Positions 1-7,576 of a DNA stretch of 38,921 nucleotides are shown one piece after another. This DNA is from Clostridia bacterium (GTDB taxonomy: Bacteria; Bacillota; Clostridia; Lutisporales; Lutisporaceae), in the NCBI GenBank assembly GCA_029256325.1, contig JAQSYD010000030.1, positions 1 to 38,921 on the forward strand, read 5' to 3'. Position numbers and translations under genes: made by a program. Position 1 is the first letter of the stretch. Each line of letters begins with the position of its first letter. Under the pieces are notes generated by a model that made no database searches, was not told where the DNA came from, and saw only the letters and a list, made by a program, of their open reading frames with translations.

Positions 1-58
1 AACTCTTGATGGCATCATGGATACGATGATTAATAGACTTGGAATGGTAGGAAGATAG
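1..58 (+). CDS. flgK: FlgK hook-filament junction protein, C-terminal end only
   Basis: The first 58 bases read in one frame as a short C-terminal peptide (TLDGIMDTMINRLGMVGR, then TAG). Hook-associated protein 1 ends in this style, with a hydrophobic D0 helix and a final MG-x-G-R type tail. The call rests mainly on position: flgK directly precedes flgL in Bacillus and Clostridium, and the stop lies 12 bases before the flgL start, so the two are co-transcribed. The rest of the gene is outside the window, so nothing can be said of its domains. Confidence 0.75.
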   Translation, partial: TLDGIMDTMINRLGMVGR

Positions 59-70
59 TGAGGTGCCAAT

Positions 71-1045
71 ATGCGAATAACAAATAGTATGATGCTAAGC
101 TCAATGATGAGAAATATGAATAAGAATCTGTCCAGGATGAGCAAGACAGAAGAGATGCTATCAACAGGCAAGAAGTTTTCATTACCTTCTGATGATCCGA
201 TCGGAGTGTCCAGAAGCTTAAGGCTGAATACGGATGTAGCCAATATGGAACAGTATAAGAGAAATACAGAGGATGCATTGAGCTGGATGGAAACAACTGA
301 AATGGCTGTTAGCAAGCTTACTGATATTTTTCATAGGGCAAAGGAATTAACTACTCAAGCTGCAAATGAAACCAATTCAGTAGACGAAAGAAAAGCAATA
401 GCAGCTGAGATAGACCAACTGAAGGAGCAAGTGATTAGCGTTGGAAATACTACTTATGCCGGAAGCTATATATTTACAGGGTATAAGACCAATAAACCTC
501 TTTTTGATGAGGATGGCAAGTATTCTTTAAAAGCGGATGCAACTGATCCTGCTCAAGCTCTTAAGAGCACTGAAGATATAGAATTCAATGTAGGAATAGG
601 CGATAGGATGACTATAAATTTCACAGCACAAACAATATTCGGTAAGGTAGCTGCTTCCGGTGACTTAGATGATCCTATTGATAAAACTACGGATATTGCA
701 ACTAGCCAGGCTTCACATATGATAAGGGTTTTTGAACAGCTGGTAACTGATTTGGAAGCAGATAATACAGCGGGTATTAATAGCGGTGCAGAAAGGCTAG
801 ATGTACATTTTAATAATTTGAATGCAATTAAGGCTGAAATTGGTGTTAAGACCAATAGATTAGATTTAACAGTTAATAGAATTGATGATGATACCTTAAA
901 TTTAAAGAACTTGTTATCCAAGAATGAAGATGCAGATATGGCAGAGGTTATCATGAACCTCAAGATGCAGGAAAGTGTATATCAGGCTTCTTTATCAGGC
1001 GGCGCAAGGATCATACAACCTACACTAATCGATTTTCTAAGATAG
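71..1045 (+). CDS. flgL: FlgL, flagellar hook-filament junction protein 3
   Basis: This 324-residue protein forms the second junction layer between hook and filament. It is exported unfolded through the flagellar type III apparatus. It starts MRITNSMM and keeps the flagellin-like N-terminal coiled coil (about residues 1-140). The motif NTTYAGSYIFTGY near residue 140 is typical of FlgL. The C-terminal helix (about 280-324) ends in the LIDFLR tail seen in this family. Length is normal (about 300 residues). The ATG follows a GTGAGGTG ribosome site. It sits between flgK and a DUF6470 gene, as in the B. subtilis flgM-yvyG-flgK-flgL-yviE-fliW-csrA block. Confidence 0.95.
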   Translation: MRITNSMMLSSMMRNMNKNLSRMSKTEEMLSTGKKFSLPSDDPIGVSRSLRLNTDVANMEQYKRNTEDALSWMETTEMAVSKLTDIFHRAKELTTQAANETNSVDERKAIAAEIDQLKEQVISVGNTTYAGSYIFTGYKTNKPLFDEDGKYSLKADATDPAQALKSTEDIEFNVGIGDRMTINFTAQTIFGKVAASGDLDDPIDKTTDIATSQASHMIRVFEQLVTDLEADNTAGINSGAERLDVHFNNLNAIKAEIGVKTNRLDLTVNRIDDDTLNLKNLLSKNEDADMAEVIMNLKMQESVYQASLSGGARIIQPTLIDFLR

Positions 1046-1055
1046 GTGATGTTAT

Positions 1056-1613
1056 ATGATTAGGATCTCAAAAACCGACGGGTTGATAGGAATCAATACC
1101 ACACCTGCTAATATGAGTATCTCTCAGCCTAAGGCTGACTTTGAAATGGCGATTAAACATCCAAAGGTGGAAATGCATACAGAGCAAATACAGGTGCGTA
1201 TAGATCAAAGACAATGCTTTAATGAATCCGGACTGAAGGATTTCACTACACTTGCAAGGGAACATGCAAATGATGGCAAACAGGCGGTTCTAGAAGGAAT
1301 AGCCCGAAGAGTTAATGAGGGAAATATGATGGCTGCCATTGAAAACAATGTCGATGCCATAGCAGAAATAGCCTTTAATAATTCCTTTACCTCACATGTC
1401 TTTGACATCGAGACAATGCCAAAAAGCAGACCGGTTATAGACTTTGTTGGAGGCACTGTGGATATCAGGGTTGATGAAGGCTATGTAGATATAAAATCAA
1501 ATCCAAACAAACCTTTAATAGATGTTGAGGTCGGCGATGTAGAGATTTATTTGAGGCAAAGACCAGAGATAAATATAGAATTTATAGGAAATGAAATAGA
1601 CAAAAAACTGTAG
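1056..1613 (+). CDS. DUF6470 (YviE-like) protein of the flagellar operon
   Basis: A 185-residue soluble protein of unknown biochemical role. It has no signal peptide or membrane segment. The N-terminal third contains a basic and acidic stretch ending QVRIDQRQCF. The centre is helical (NDGKQAVLEGIARRVNEG). The C-terminal 60 residues are short beta-strand repeats (DIRVDEGYVDIKSNPNKP, then DVEVGDVEIYLRQRPEI). The pattern and place between flgL and fliW match B. subtilis YviE (DUF6470). The start is 10 bases after flgL, so expression is coupled to the junction proteins. The assignment rests on synteny and on my recognition of the pattern; no function is claimed. Confidence 0.8.
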   Translation: MIRISKTDGLIGINTTPANMSISQPKADFEMAIKHPKVEMHTEQIQVRIDQRQCFNESGLKDFTTLAREHANDGKQAVLEGIARRVNEGNMMAAIENNVDAIAEIAFNNSFTSHVFDIETMPKSRPVIDFVGGTVDIRVDEGYVDIKSNPNKPLIDVEVGDVEIYLRQRPEINIEFIGNEIDKKL

Positions 1614-1642
1614 GGGTAAACATTGTTATCCTACACGAAGTG

Positions 1643-1716
1643 TGTCATCCTGAGCTTGTCGAAGGATCTTAAAGCGCAGCGTGGTCATTCTGAGGTAAGA
1701 TCGAATCTCTATAAGA
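1643..1716. repeat. Intergenic repeat family 1, copy with a partial second unit
   Basis: Bases 1643-1670 hold TGTCATCCTGAG followed by CTTGTCGAAGGATCTT. A second, decayed unit begins at about 1685 (TCATTCTGAG). The gap between the DUF6470 gene and fliW (143 bases) is mostly this element. The same 26-28 base unit, in either orientation, occurs at 27112-27137 (25 of about 27 positions alike when reversed), 27207-27234 and 34333-34386. The unit is not coding and lies inside what should be one operon, so it does not mark an operon end here. Confidence 0.75.
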
Positions 1717-1756
1717 TTCAAATAAATAATAAAAGTGTATTGGGGGAGAAAGAATA

Positions 1757-2185
1757 ATGCTTATAAATACTAAGTTTCTTGGCAATATTGAGATAGAAGA
1801 AAAAGATATCATAAGTTTTGAGCATGGATTGCCGGGTTTTAATAAGCTAAATAACTTCGTTTTGTTGCCTGTAGAGGGAAATGAAGCATTAAGCTATATG
1901 CAGTCTTTGCAAGAAACGAATGTTTGCTTTATATTAATAAATCCTTTCTTATTGGTAGAAGACTATGAAATTGATATAAGTGAAGATACAGTTGCAAACC
2001 TTAAAATTGATAAACCGGCAGATATTTGTTTGTATTCAATACTTACTATCACTGAGGATATCAAGGATATTACGGCAAATCTCACAGCTCCAATTGTTGT
2101 AAACACAGTTAATAATAAGGCAGCACAAGAAGTTTTAAATGATAGCAGATATGGCATTAAGTACAAACTGTACAGAGAGGAGTGA
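1757..2185 (+). CDS. fliW: FliW flagellar assembly factor
   Basis: FliW is the protein antagonist of CsrA. It binds either free flagellin or CsrA, so CsrA represses flagellin translation only when unexported flagellin has sequestered FliW. The 142-residue product has the family's features: the early motif IISFEHGLPGF (about residues 18-28), the core PVEGNEALSYMQSL, and NDSRYGIKYKLY near the end. Length is normal. A GGGGGAG ribosome site precedes the ATG. The stop is only five bases before csrA. With csrA and flagellin just downstream, all three parts of the switch are encoded side by side. Confidence 0.95.
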   Translation: MLINTKFLGNIEIEEKDIISFEHGLPGFNKLNNFVLLPVEGNEALSYMQSLQETNVCFILINPFLLVEDYEIDISEDTVANLKIDKPADICLYSILTITEDIKDITANLTAPIVVNTVNNKAAQEVLNDSRYGIKYKLYREE

Positions 2186-2190
2186 TTTAA

Positions 2191-2424
2191 TTGCTGGTTC
2201 TGGCTAGAAAGAAAAATGAGTCCATTTTAATAGGTGAAGATATAGAAATAATTATTTCTGATATTAGCGATGATAAAGTAAAGCTGGCAATAAAGGCTCC
2301 CAAAAGCATGAAGGTATTTAGAAAAGAATTGCTGCTGGAGATCGAGCAGGAAAATAAGAAGTCCGCTGAATCAGATCATATTGATATTCAAAAGCTAAAT
2401 ATTGCAATTAAGAAAAATATATAA
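2191..2424 (+). CDS. csrA: CsrA translational regulator
   Basis: A 77-residue RNA-binding dimer that recognises GGA in hairpin loops and blocks ribosome access. The sequence MLVLARKKNESILIGEDI and the following KVKLAIKAPKSMKVFRKEL are diagnostic, and the RNA-contacting N-terminal strand and the Arg after PKSMKVF are present. Translation begins at TTG (2191), eight bases after AGAGGAG; no ATG fits the conserved N-terminus. The C-terminal tail past residue 62 is longer than in E. coli CsrA, as is usual in flagellar CsrA of Firmicutes. The predicted target is the flagellin leader at 2542-2577. Confidence 0.96.
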   Translation: MLVLARKKNESILIGEDIEIIISDISDDKVKLAIKAPKSMKVFRKELLLEIEQENKKSAESDHIDIQKLNIAIKKNI

Positions 2425-2442
2425 AAATATTTTTATCGGGTA

Positions 2443-2470
2443 TAAAGTTATTGTACAAGCTATCCGATAT
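2443..2470 (+). promoter_or_regulatory. Sigma-D (sigma-28) promoter of flagellin
   Basis: TAAAGTTA (2443-2450) and TCCGATAT (2463-2470) match the SigD consensus TAAAGTTT-N11-GCCGATAA, with N16 between TAAA and the -10 block. Predicted start is near 2477, giving a leader of about 108 nt. Strong flagellin promoters of this type are usual in Firmicutes. Confidence 0.8.
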
Positions 2471-2487
2471 TACTAACATAAAGCAAA

Positions 2488-2527
2488 AAGAGCAACATCG
2501 CACAGGGCCCGTGACGGTAGAGCTCTT
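2488..2527 (+). promoter_or_regulatory. Structured hairpin in the flagellin leader
   Basis: AAGAGC (2488-2493) pairs with GCTCTT (2522-2527). Inside, CGCAC pairs with GTGaCG around the loop AGGGCCC. It lies in the predicted 5' UTR just upstream of the CsrA-type hairpin. No known riboswitch class is recognised. It could stabilise the mRNA or help present the downstream CsrA site. Confidence 0.5.
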
Positions 2528-2541
2528 AGCTAATAAAAAAC

Positions 2542-2577
2542 AGTCAGAAAGGATTCTGACTTAAAATTCAAGGAGGA
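2542..2577 (+). promoter_or_regulatory. CsrA binding region: AGGA-loop hairpin plus Shine-Dalgarno site
   Basis: An exact 8-bp stem (AGTCAGAA at 2542-2549, TTCTGACT at 2554-2561) encloses the tetraloop AGGA (2550-2553). Ten bases downstream is the ribosome site AAGGAGGA, a second GGA motif. In B. subtilis the hag leader has the same plan: one CsrA site in a hairpin loop (BS1) and one over the Shine-Dalgarno (BS2). FliW and CsrA are encoded immediately upstream. Confidence 0.85.
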
Positions 2578-2584
2578 ATTTATA

Positions 2585-3412
2585 ATGAGAATTAACAACA
2601 ACTTAATGGCTATGAACACACACAGACAATTGGGTATCAACACGAACAACGCTGCAAAGTCAATGGAAAAACTATCTTCAGGTCTTAGAATCAACAGAGC
2701 AGGCGATGATGCTGCTGGTCTTTCAATATCTGAAAAGATGAGAGCTCAGATCAGAAACCTGAACCAAGCTTCAAAGAACGCACAAGATGGTATTTCTCTT
2801 ATCCAAACAGCAGAAGGTGCATTGTCATCAGTAAGTGATATCCTTGTACGTGTAAAAGAGCTTGCAACACAAGCATCAAACGGAACATATGATGCTACAG
2901 CTACAACAGGCGACTTGGAAAGAATCCAAGAAGAAGTTGATGAGCTAAGCAATCAAATTAACAACATTGCAACTAACACAAAATTCAATGGCAAGGTTCT
3001 TTTAGGAACTGGTGCTGCTGATATCGAACTTGCAATCGGTGATGCTGGTCAAACACTAACTTTAACAGCTACATCCTTCACATTAACAGCAGTAGATACA
3101 GCTGTAAGCGGATATGACTTAAGCTCACAAGCTACTGCAAAAACAGCTCTAAGCGGTGTAGATGCTCAATTAAAGACTGTAAATGCTGCTCGTTCATACC
3201 TAGGAGCTAACCAAAACAGATTGGAAATGACAATAAAGGATCTTGATACAACTTCAGAGAACTTGCAAGCAGCAGAATCAAGAATCAGAGACGTAGATAT
3301 GGCTAAGGAAATGATGCAATTTACTAAGACAAATATCCTTAACCAAGCTGCTCAAGCTATGTTGGCTCAAGCTAACCAAGCTCCACAAGGCGTACTTCAA
3401 TTATTAAGATAA
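2585..3412 (+). CDS. hag: Flagellin, short form with Ser/Thr-rich centre
   Basis: The filament subunit, 275 residues. The D0/D1 N-terminal region (MRINNNLMAMNTHRQ, SSGLRINRAGDDAAGLSISE, residues 1-140) and C-terminal region (about 195-275, ending QAPQGVLQLLR) are highly conserved. The D2/D3 outer domain is almost absent. The middle (157-190) has about 14 Ser/Thr in 34 residues, a plausible O-glycan acceptor, which fits the sugar genes that follow. Codon use looks biased to high expression (AAC, ATC, CTT). Its own SigD promoter, CsrA hairpin and terminator make it a monocistronic unit. It is the only flagellin in the window. Confidence 0.97.
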   Translation: MRINNNLMAMNTHRQLGINTNNAAKSMEKLSSGLRINRAGDDAAGLSISEKMRAQIRNLNQASKNAQDGISLIQTAEGALSSVSDILVRVKELATQASNGTYDATATTGDLERIQEEVDELSNQINNIATNTKFNGKVLLGTGAADIELAIGDAGQTLTLTATSFTLTAVDTAVSGYDLSSQATAKTALSGVDAQLKTVNAARSYLGANQNRLEMTIKDLDTTSENLQAAESRIRDVDMAKEMMQFTKTNILNQAAQAMLAQANQAPQGVLQLLR

Positions 3413-3449
3413 TTGATTAGTACTTGGTATTAAAAGCATAATAGTTATT

Positions 3450-3480
3450 AAAAAGGAGGTAGGATTCTACCTCCTTTTTA
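3450..3480 (+). terminator. Rho-independent terminator of flagellin
   Basis: A 13-bp perfect stem (3450-3462 with 3467-3479) closes the loop GATT and ends in a T run. It separates the highly expressed flagellin from the glycosylation genes, so the latter depend on read-through or on their own promoters. Confidence 0.93.
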
Positions 3481-3524
3481 ATAAAAAGATATATTTTTTA
3501 ACAATAACTCCGGAGGGAAAGCAA

Positions 3525-6077
3525 ATGAAGTTAAGCGTAGTAATGATGATAAAGAATGAATCTAAGCACTTGGAACAATGTCTTATGAGCATAAAGCCTA
3601 TTCAAGCTGCTGTAGAAACAGAGATAATCATTGTGGATACAGGTTCAGAGGACAATTCTGTAGAAATTGCAAGAAAATACACTAACAAAGTATATTTTCA
3701 TCCATGGGAAAATGATTTCGCAGCTATGAGAAATATAACGATTAGCTATGCCAAGGGTGAATGGGGTTTAGTTATAGATGGAGATGAAGTTATAGAAGAT
3801 CCCTATGAGTTTATTGATTTTTTCCAATCTAATAAAAGCATTAAATATAACACAGGTGTTTTAAGAATTAAGAATTTTACTGCAGAAGACCAAAAAAAAT
3901 ACTCCATGGCATTTGTTCCTAGATTATTTAGAAGAGATAAGGAACTTAAGTTTATAGGTGCAATTCATGAACAAGCTAATATAAAGAAACCTTTATACTA
4001 TTTTAAATCAGATATTTTACATTATGGATATATCTCAAGAGACTTTGAGCAAGCAGAAAAAAAATATCTGAGAAACACTCAAATCTTAATAAATGAACTT
4101 AAGAAAAATCCAGATAGAATTTATTATTGGTATCAGCTTGCTCAGTCTTATGCTGCACATGGTGACTATGAAGAGGCTCTTGAAGCTGATTTGAAAGCAT
4201 ATGAAATAGCTAAAAAGACCAATAACCTAAGTAATTGTATGAATGTATATCATCATTTAGCTATTGTTTACAATAAAAGTAAAAAATATAGTGAGTTAGA
4301 GGAAATATGCTTAGAGGCTCTGGCGATGAAAAATGGGTATACTGATTTATACTATTTTTTAGCTAAAGCTCAGAGTAACCAGTATAAAAATATTGAGTCA
4401 ATCGGAAATTATCAGATCTATTTGGATATGGTCAGTCATTATGAAGATTTTGAAGGCTCAAAGGATATTAGTGTTACCTCGTGTACTATTGATTTATTGG
4501 AGCATGCTTATGCAGAGCTATGCATTTTATATTTTAAAGAAAAACAGTTTGAAAAGGTATTGGAATGTAAAGACAAAATAAGTGAACATGATTTACTGAA
4601 GAATGCTTTGCCTTCTATTATCAGCGCTTTTATCAGATTAGGCTGGTATTCTGGACTTAAAGATTTCTATGAAGCAAAAACATTAACTGGTTATGAAACA
4701 TTGGTTCATGTTTTTACAAACAGTTTAGAATATGAAATGTCTGCTTTGGGAAAACAAGAGAAAAGTCTTTTGATAGAAATATTCTCGAAGGGGGATAGTA
4801 TATACTCTTTTCTTAATACTATAAGAATCGAAGACAAGCAAAATCACTCATGTTTTAATCAAGCTTATATAACAAGGTTAGAAGGTACTGATTTCAATAA
4901 GCTGCCTATATACTATGGAGAAATTTTCTATTATTTTCTGAAGCATAATCGATTAAGTATTGAAACGCTGGCGTATTTGCGTGATAAAACTCTGGAAGTT
5001 TTTTTTGGTTATTTAATGATTCGATTTAAGAAAGCGTGTAGGGATTATATCTTATCATTTTTACAAGAAGAATTTGAAGCTAATACTGTGGATAGTATTA
5101 GGATAAGAAAAGCGCTGGGGAAGATTTTAATACAGTCAGGAATGCTTGAAGAAGAAAAATATGAGCAAGTTTTTAATCAATACATAAAAGACGGTATATG
5201 GTACATGAATCAGATTTATAGCAAGAATGTAATTATTAACGAATGGATAGTTGATGTTAAAAATGAAGAAGAAGCCATGCTCATTTATATGAATCACGCT
5301 GAAGAGATGAAGGTGAATGATAAGGTTGGGTATATCCGATATTTGAAAAAAGCATTGGCTATATATCCCGATATGGCAAAAGGTATAGAAATATATCTAA
5401 AGAAGTTTGCCGATGAGTTAAACAATTATAAAGATGCAGTAAAAGAAAATATAAAAACAATGATTGATAACGGGAATCTGTTGAGGGCACATAAGTTGAT
5501 ATGTGAATATGAAAGAGTCCAAAAGGATGATATTCAGATCCTGTCTATGAAAGCAGTTATTGCCATAATGGAAAACCACTTGGAAGAAGCAGAGACAATT
5601 ATAAAAGTAGGACTTGGAATAGAACCTAAAAACTTTGATTTGCTCTATAACTTGAAATACGTATACGAAGTACAGGGACAAGAAGAAAAGGCAGAGCTAA
5701 TTCAACAAAGAATAGCATTTTCAATGTCTACAGTACGTTATATAGATTCTAACATTTCACTGGAAGAATTTTTTGAGAATGTAAATGAAGAAAGCATTCG
5801 ATATGTAGTTATAAAAGGACATGCGGGACTGCCAGATGTAGAACAGGGGGATAACTTAACCTTGCTTGTCCATGACGAAGATTTGGTGAAGATAAGCAAA
5901 TACTTCATGCCAGATCAAGTTGAAGGCGCTATTTTATGTGAAGTATACTCCATAAGAGAGATACCGGGAAGCACGACAGCTGCTTTGCCAGATCATTCTG
6001 CTGAAGCTGCAGAGGCTGTATTGAGGAATAGGGTATTGTGTCATGGACTCATATATATACCCAGCACTCAAGATTAA
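3525..6077 (+). CDS. GT2 glycosyltransferase fused to TPR-like repeats, probably flagellin glycosyltransferase
   Basis: An 850-residue cytoplasmic protein. Residues 1-230 are a GT-A fold family 2 transferase: SVVMMIKNES at the start, IIIVDTGSEDNS (35-45), the motif NDFAAMRN and the nucleotide/metal motif DGDE (85-88). From about 190 on there are helical repeats with TPR-like spacing (YYWYQLAQSYAAHGDYEEALEADLKAYE), continuing with gaps to about 730. The last 110 residues are not recognised. This SunS-like architecture is common in protein glycosyltransferases that bind the acceptor through TPRs. Directly behind the flagellin terminator, it is the best candidate for the enzyme adding the first sugar to flagellin. 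CCGGAGGG precedes the ATG. The acceptor is inferred from position only. Confidence 0.85.
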   Translation: MKLSVVMMIKNESKHLEQCLMSIKPIQAAVETEIIIVDTGSEDNSVEIARKYTNKVYFHPWENDFAAMRNITISYAKGEWGLVIDGDEVIEDPYEFIDFFQSNKSIKYNTGVLRIKNFTAEDQKKYSMAFVPRLFRRDKELKFIGAIHEQANIKKPLYYFKSDILHYGYISRDFEQAEKKYLRNTQILINELKKNPDRIYYWYQLAQSYAAHGDYEEALEADLKAYEIAKKTNNLSNCMNVYHHLAIVYNKSKKYSELEEICLEALAMKNGYTDLYYFLAKAQSNQYKNIESIGNYQIYLDMVSHYEDFEGSKDISVTSCTIDLLEHAYAELCILYFKEKQFEKVLECKDKISEHDLLKNALPSIISAFIRLGWYSGLKDFYEAKTLTGYETLVHVFTNSLEYEMSALGKQEKSLLIEIFSKGDSIYSFLNTIRIEDKQNHSCFNQAYITRLEGTDFNKLPIYYGEIFYYFLKHNRLSIETLAYLRDKTLEVFFGYLMIRFKKACRDYILSFLQEEFEANTVDSIRIRKALGKILIQSGMLEEEKYEQVFNQYIKDGIWYMNQIYSKNVIINEWIVDVKNEEEAMLIYMNHAEEMKVNDKVGYIRYLKKALAIYPDMAKGIEIYLKKFADELNNYKDAVKENIKTMIDNGNLLRAHKLICEYERVQKDDIQILSMKAVIAIMENHLEEAETIIKVGLGIEPKNFDLLYNLKYVYEVQGQEEKAELIQQRIAFSMSTVRYIDSNISLEEFFENVNEESIRYVVIKGHAGLPDVEQGDNLTLLVHDEDLVKISKYFMPDQVEGAILCEVYSIREIPGSTTAALPDHSAEAAEAVLRNRVLCHGLIYIPSTQD

Positions 6078-6154
6078 TGAAATATATTAATAAAAAATGG
6101 ATGCTTAAATGCATAAAACTAAGCTATTATATTTAGAAATTTAGGAGGCATAAA

Positions 6155-6523
6155 ATGAGTAAGAATTCACAGGTTTTTAACCAGACCCTTGGGCTGTTGG
6201 ATACTTTAAAAGAGGGACTTGAACATACAAGTGCTCTTATAGTTGACGGAAAAGGTGAAGAGGCATTAGAGATGATATATGACGTATTGGCAGGAGTTGA
6301 GAGTATTATTAGTGCTCTTAGCCCGCTATTGGAGCAGCTGCCTGCTAATAATCTGCAGGTATTGGAAGCCGGTATGTCGGATAAGTTCAATAAATTAATT
6401 GATATTTTTAAGCTGAACGATAGCGTTTTGTTGATAAATCATATGTCTAGTGACTTATTACCGGCTTTTTCAGAATGGAAAAGGGAGATAGAGAAACTGT
6501 TAATGCCATATATTTTATCTTAA
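6155..6523 (+). CDS. Small helical protein of unknown function in the glycosylation island
   Basis: A 122-residue acidic, almost wholly helical protein without signal peptide, membrane segment or cysteine. Heptad-like Leu/Ile spacing runs through residues 8-75. It is well expressed by its signals: TTAGGAGG lies eight bases before the ATG. It stands between two glycosyltransferase genes, 77 bases after one and 94 before the other. I do not recognise the family. Size and helicity resemble flagellar chaperones (FliS, FliT, FlgN) or small adaptor proteins, so a role in delivering flagellin to the glycosyltransferase is possible but not shown. Confidence 0.8.
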   Translation: MSKNSQVFNQTLGLLDTLKEGLEHTSALIVDGKGEEALEMIYDVLAGVESIISALSPLLEQLPANNLQVLEAGMSDKFNKLIDIFKLNDSVLLINHMSSDLLPAFSEWKREIEKLLMPYILS

Positions 6524-6547
6524 TGAAGGCAAGGAATATATTGTTAC

Positions 6548-6575
6548 TAAAAATTATGAGACTTATTGTCGATAT
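6548..6575 (+). promoter_or_regulatory. Candidate sigma-D promoter inside the glycosylation island
   Basis: TAAA (6548-6551), N16 and GTCGATAT (6568-6575) repeat the exact geometry of the flagellin promoter (TAAA-N16-TCCGATAT). It is 43 bases before the next gene. Two mismatches to GCCGATAA, as in the flagellin promoter. Would tie the sugar operon to late flagellar expression. Confidence 0.45.
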
Positions 6576-6617
6576 ATGTAATATAATTATAAAAAGCAGT
6601 TTTATAGGGAGATATAG

Positions 6618-7574
6618 ATGATGAAACAACCAAAGATAAGCGTTGCATTAAGCACTTACAACCGGGCTGATATGCTTCCGCGTATGATGGGATGTATCTT
6701 GGGGCAAGACTTTACAGATTACGAGTTGCTGCTCATTAATAATGGTTCAGTAGATGATACCGACAAGGTATGTCGACAATATGAAAAACAAGATAATCGT
6801 ATACGATTATTTACTTTGCCGGAAAACCTGGGTCCGGCAGGTGCAAAAAACTATGCATTGCAAAAGGCAGCAGCAGATTATATTTGTTTTGTTGATGATG
6901 ATGATTATTGTGAAAAAAATTACCTTTCTCTCTTATACAGTTCGATAACTCAGTATAATGCAGACATTGCCGTTACAGGATGTGTAGATGAGTATGAAAC
7001 AAAGATTGTTCCTAAGTTTGATTATGATGAAGTTTATATTTGGAATAAGGTAGAGGCTGTATCTGAATTTTTAAAACGAGAAAAATTCAATGCAGCGCCT
7101 CCTACAAAAATTTTTCGTAAGTCATTGTTTGACAAAATTGCTTTTATACCATGTTTTGGTCCTGATGATATTCATGTAGTGTACAAGTTGTTTGTAGAAG
7201 CAGAAAAAGTAGTGGTGCGTGGCAATCCTACTTATCGTTTTCATAAACATGCCGACAATGTTACTGCTTTTATCACAGAGAACAAAATTACTTCAGCTAT
7301 CCTAGACCAATACCTAAAAATGCAAGAAGAACGGGTGAGGTATATTTCTGATAAAATTCCGGAATTAGCGCCTCAGGTACGCTACGCCTCCTATTCCTAT
7401 ATGATTTCCATGGTAGAAAAAATTAAAATAGGACATGGAGAAGGTTGTGAAAGTCAGTGTGTAGACATGATAGAAAAGCTTCGAGATAATCAGCTGGAAA
7501 TTTTGTCTTCAGAATGGGTAACGGAACGAGAAATAAGACTGATGAGAGAATATGTAATTAATAAGGAGCACTAA
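6618..7574 (+). CDS. GT2 family glycosyltransferase
   Basis: A 318-residue GT-A fold glycosyltransferase, probably using a nucleotide sugar in the cytoplasm. Seen: ISVALSTYNRADML at the N-terminus, LLLINNGSVDDTD (38-49), NLGPAGAKNYAL and the Asp cluster FVDDDDYC (92-98) that binds metal and nucleotide. The C-terminal 120 residues are helical and not recognised. Either ATG (6618 or 6621) is possible behind GGGAGA; the first is given. The stop is two bases before the next start, so translation is coupled to the FkbM methyltransferase that follows. Sugar and acceptor are unknown. Confidence 0.9.
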   Translation: MMKQPKISVALSTYNRADMLPRMMGCILGQDFTDYELLLINNGSVDDTDKVCRQYEKQDNRIRLFTLPENLGPAGAKNYALQKAAADYICFVDDDDYCEKNYLSLLYSSITQYNADIAVTGCVDEYETKIVPKFDYDEVYIWNKVEAVSEFLKREKFNAAPPTKIFRKSLFDKIAFIPCFGPDDIHVVYKLFVEAEKVVVRGNPTYRFHKHADNVTAFITENKITSAILDQYLKMQEERVRYISDKIPELAPQVRYASYSYMISMVEKIKIGHGEGCESQCVDMIEKLRDNQLEILSSEWVTEREIRLMREYVINKEH

Positions 7575-7576
7575 TT

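Noticed and set aside
2484-2530. c-di-GMP-I (GEMM) riboswitch before flagellin
   Set aside because: Only the CACAGGGC start resembles the class; the GACGCAAAGCC core and the second helix with GGUAGC are absent and the element is about half the needed length.
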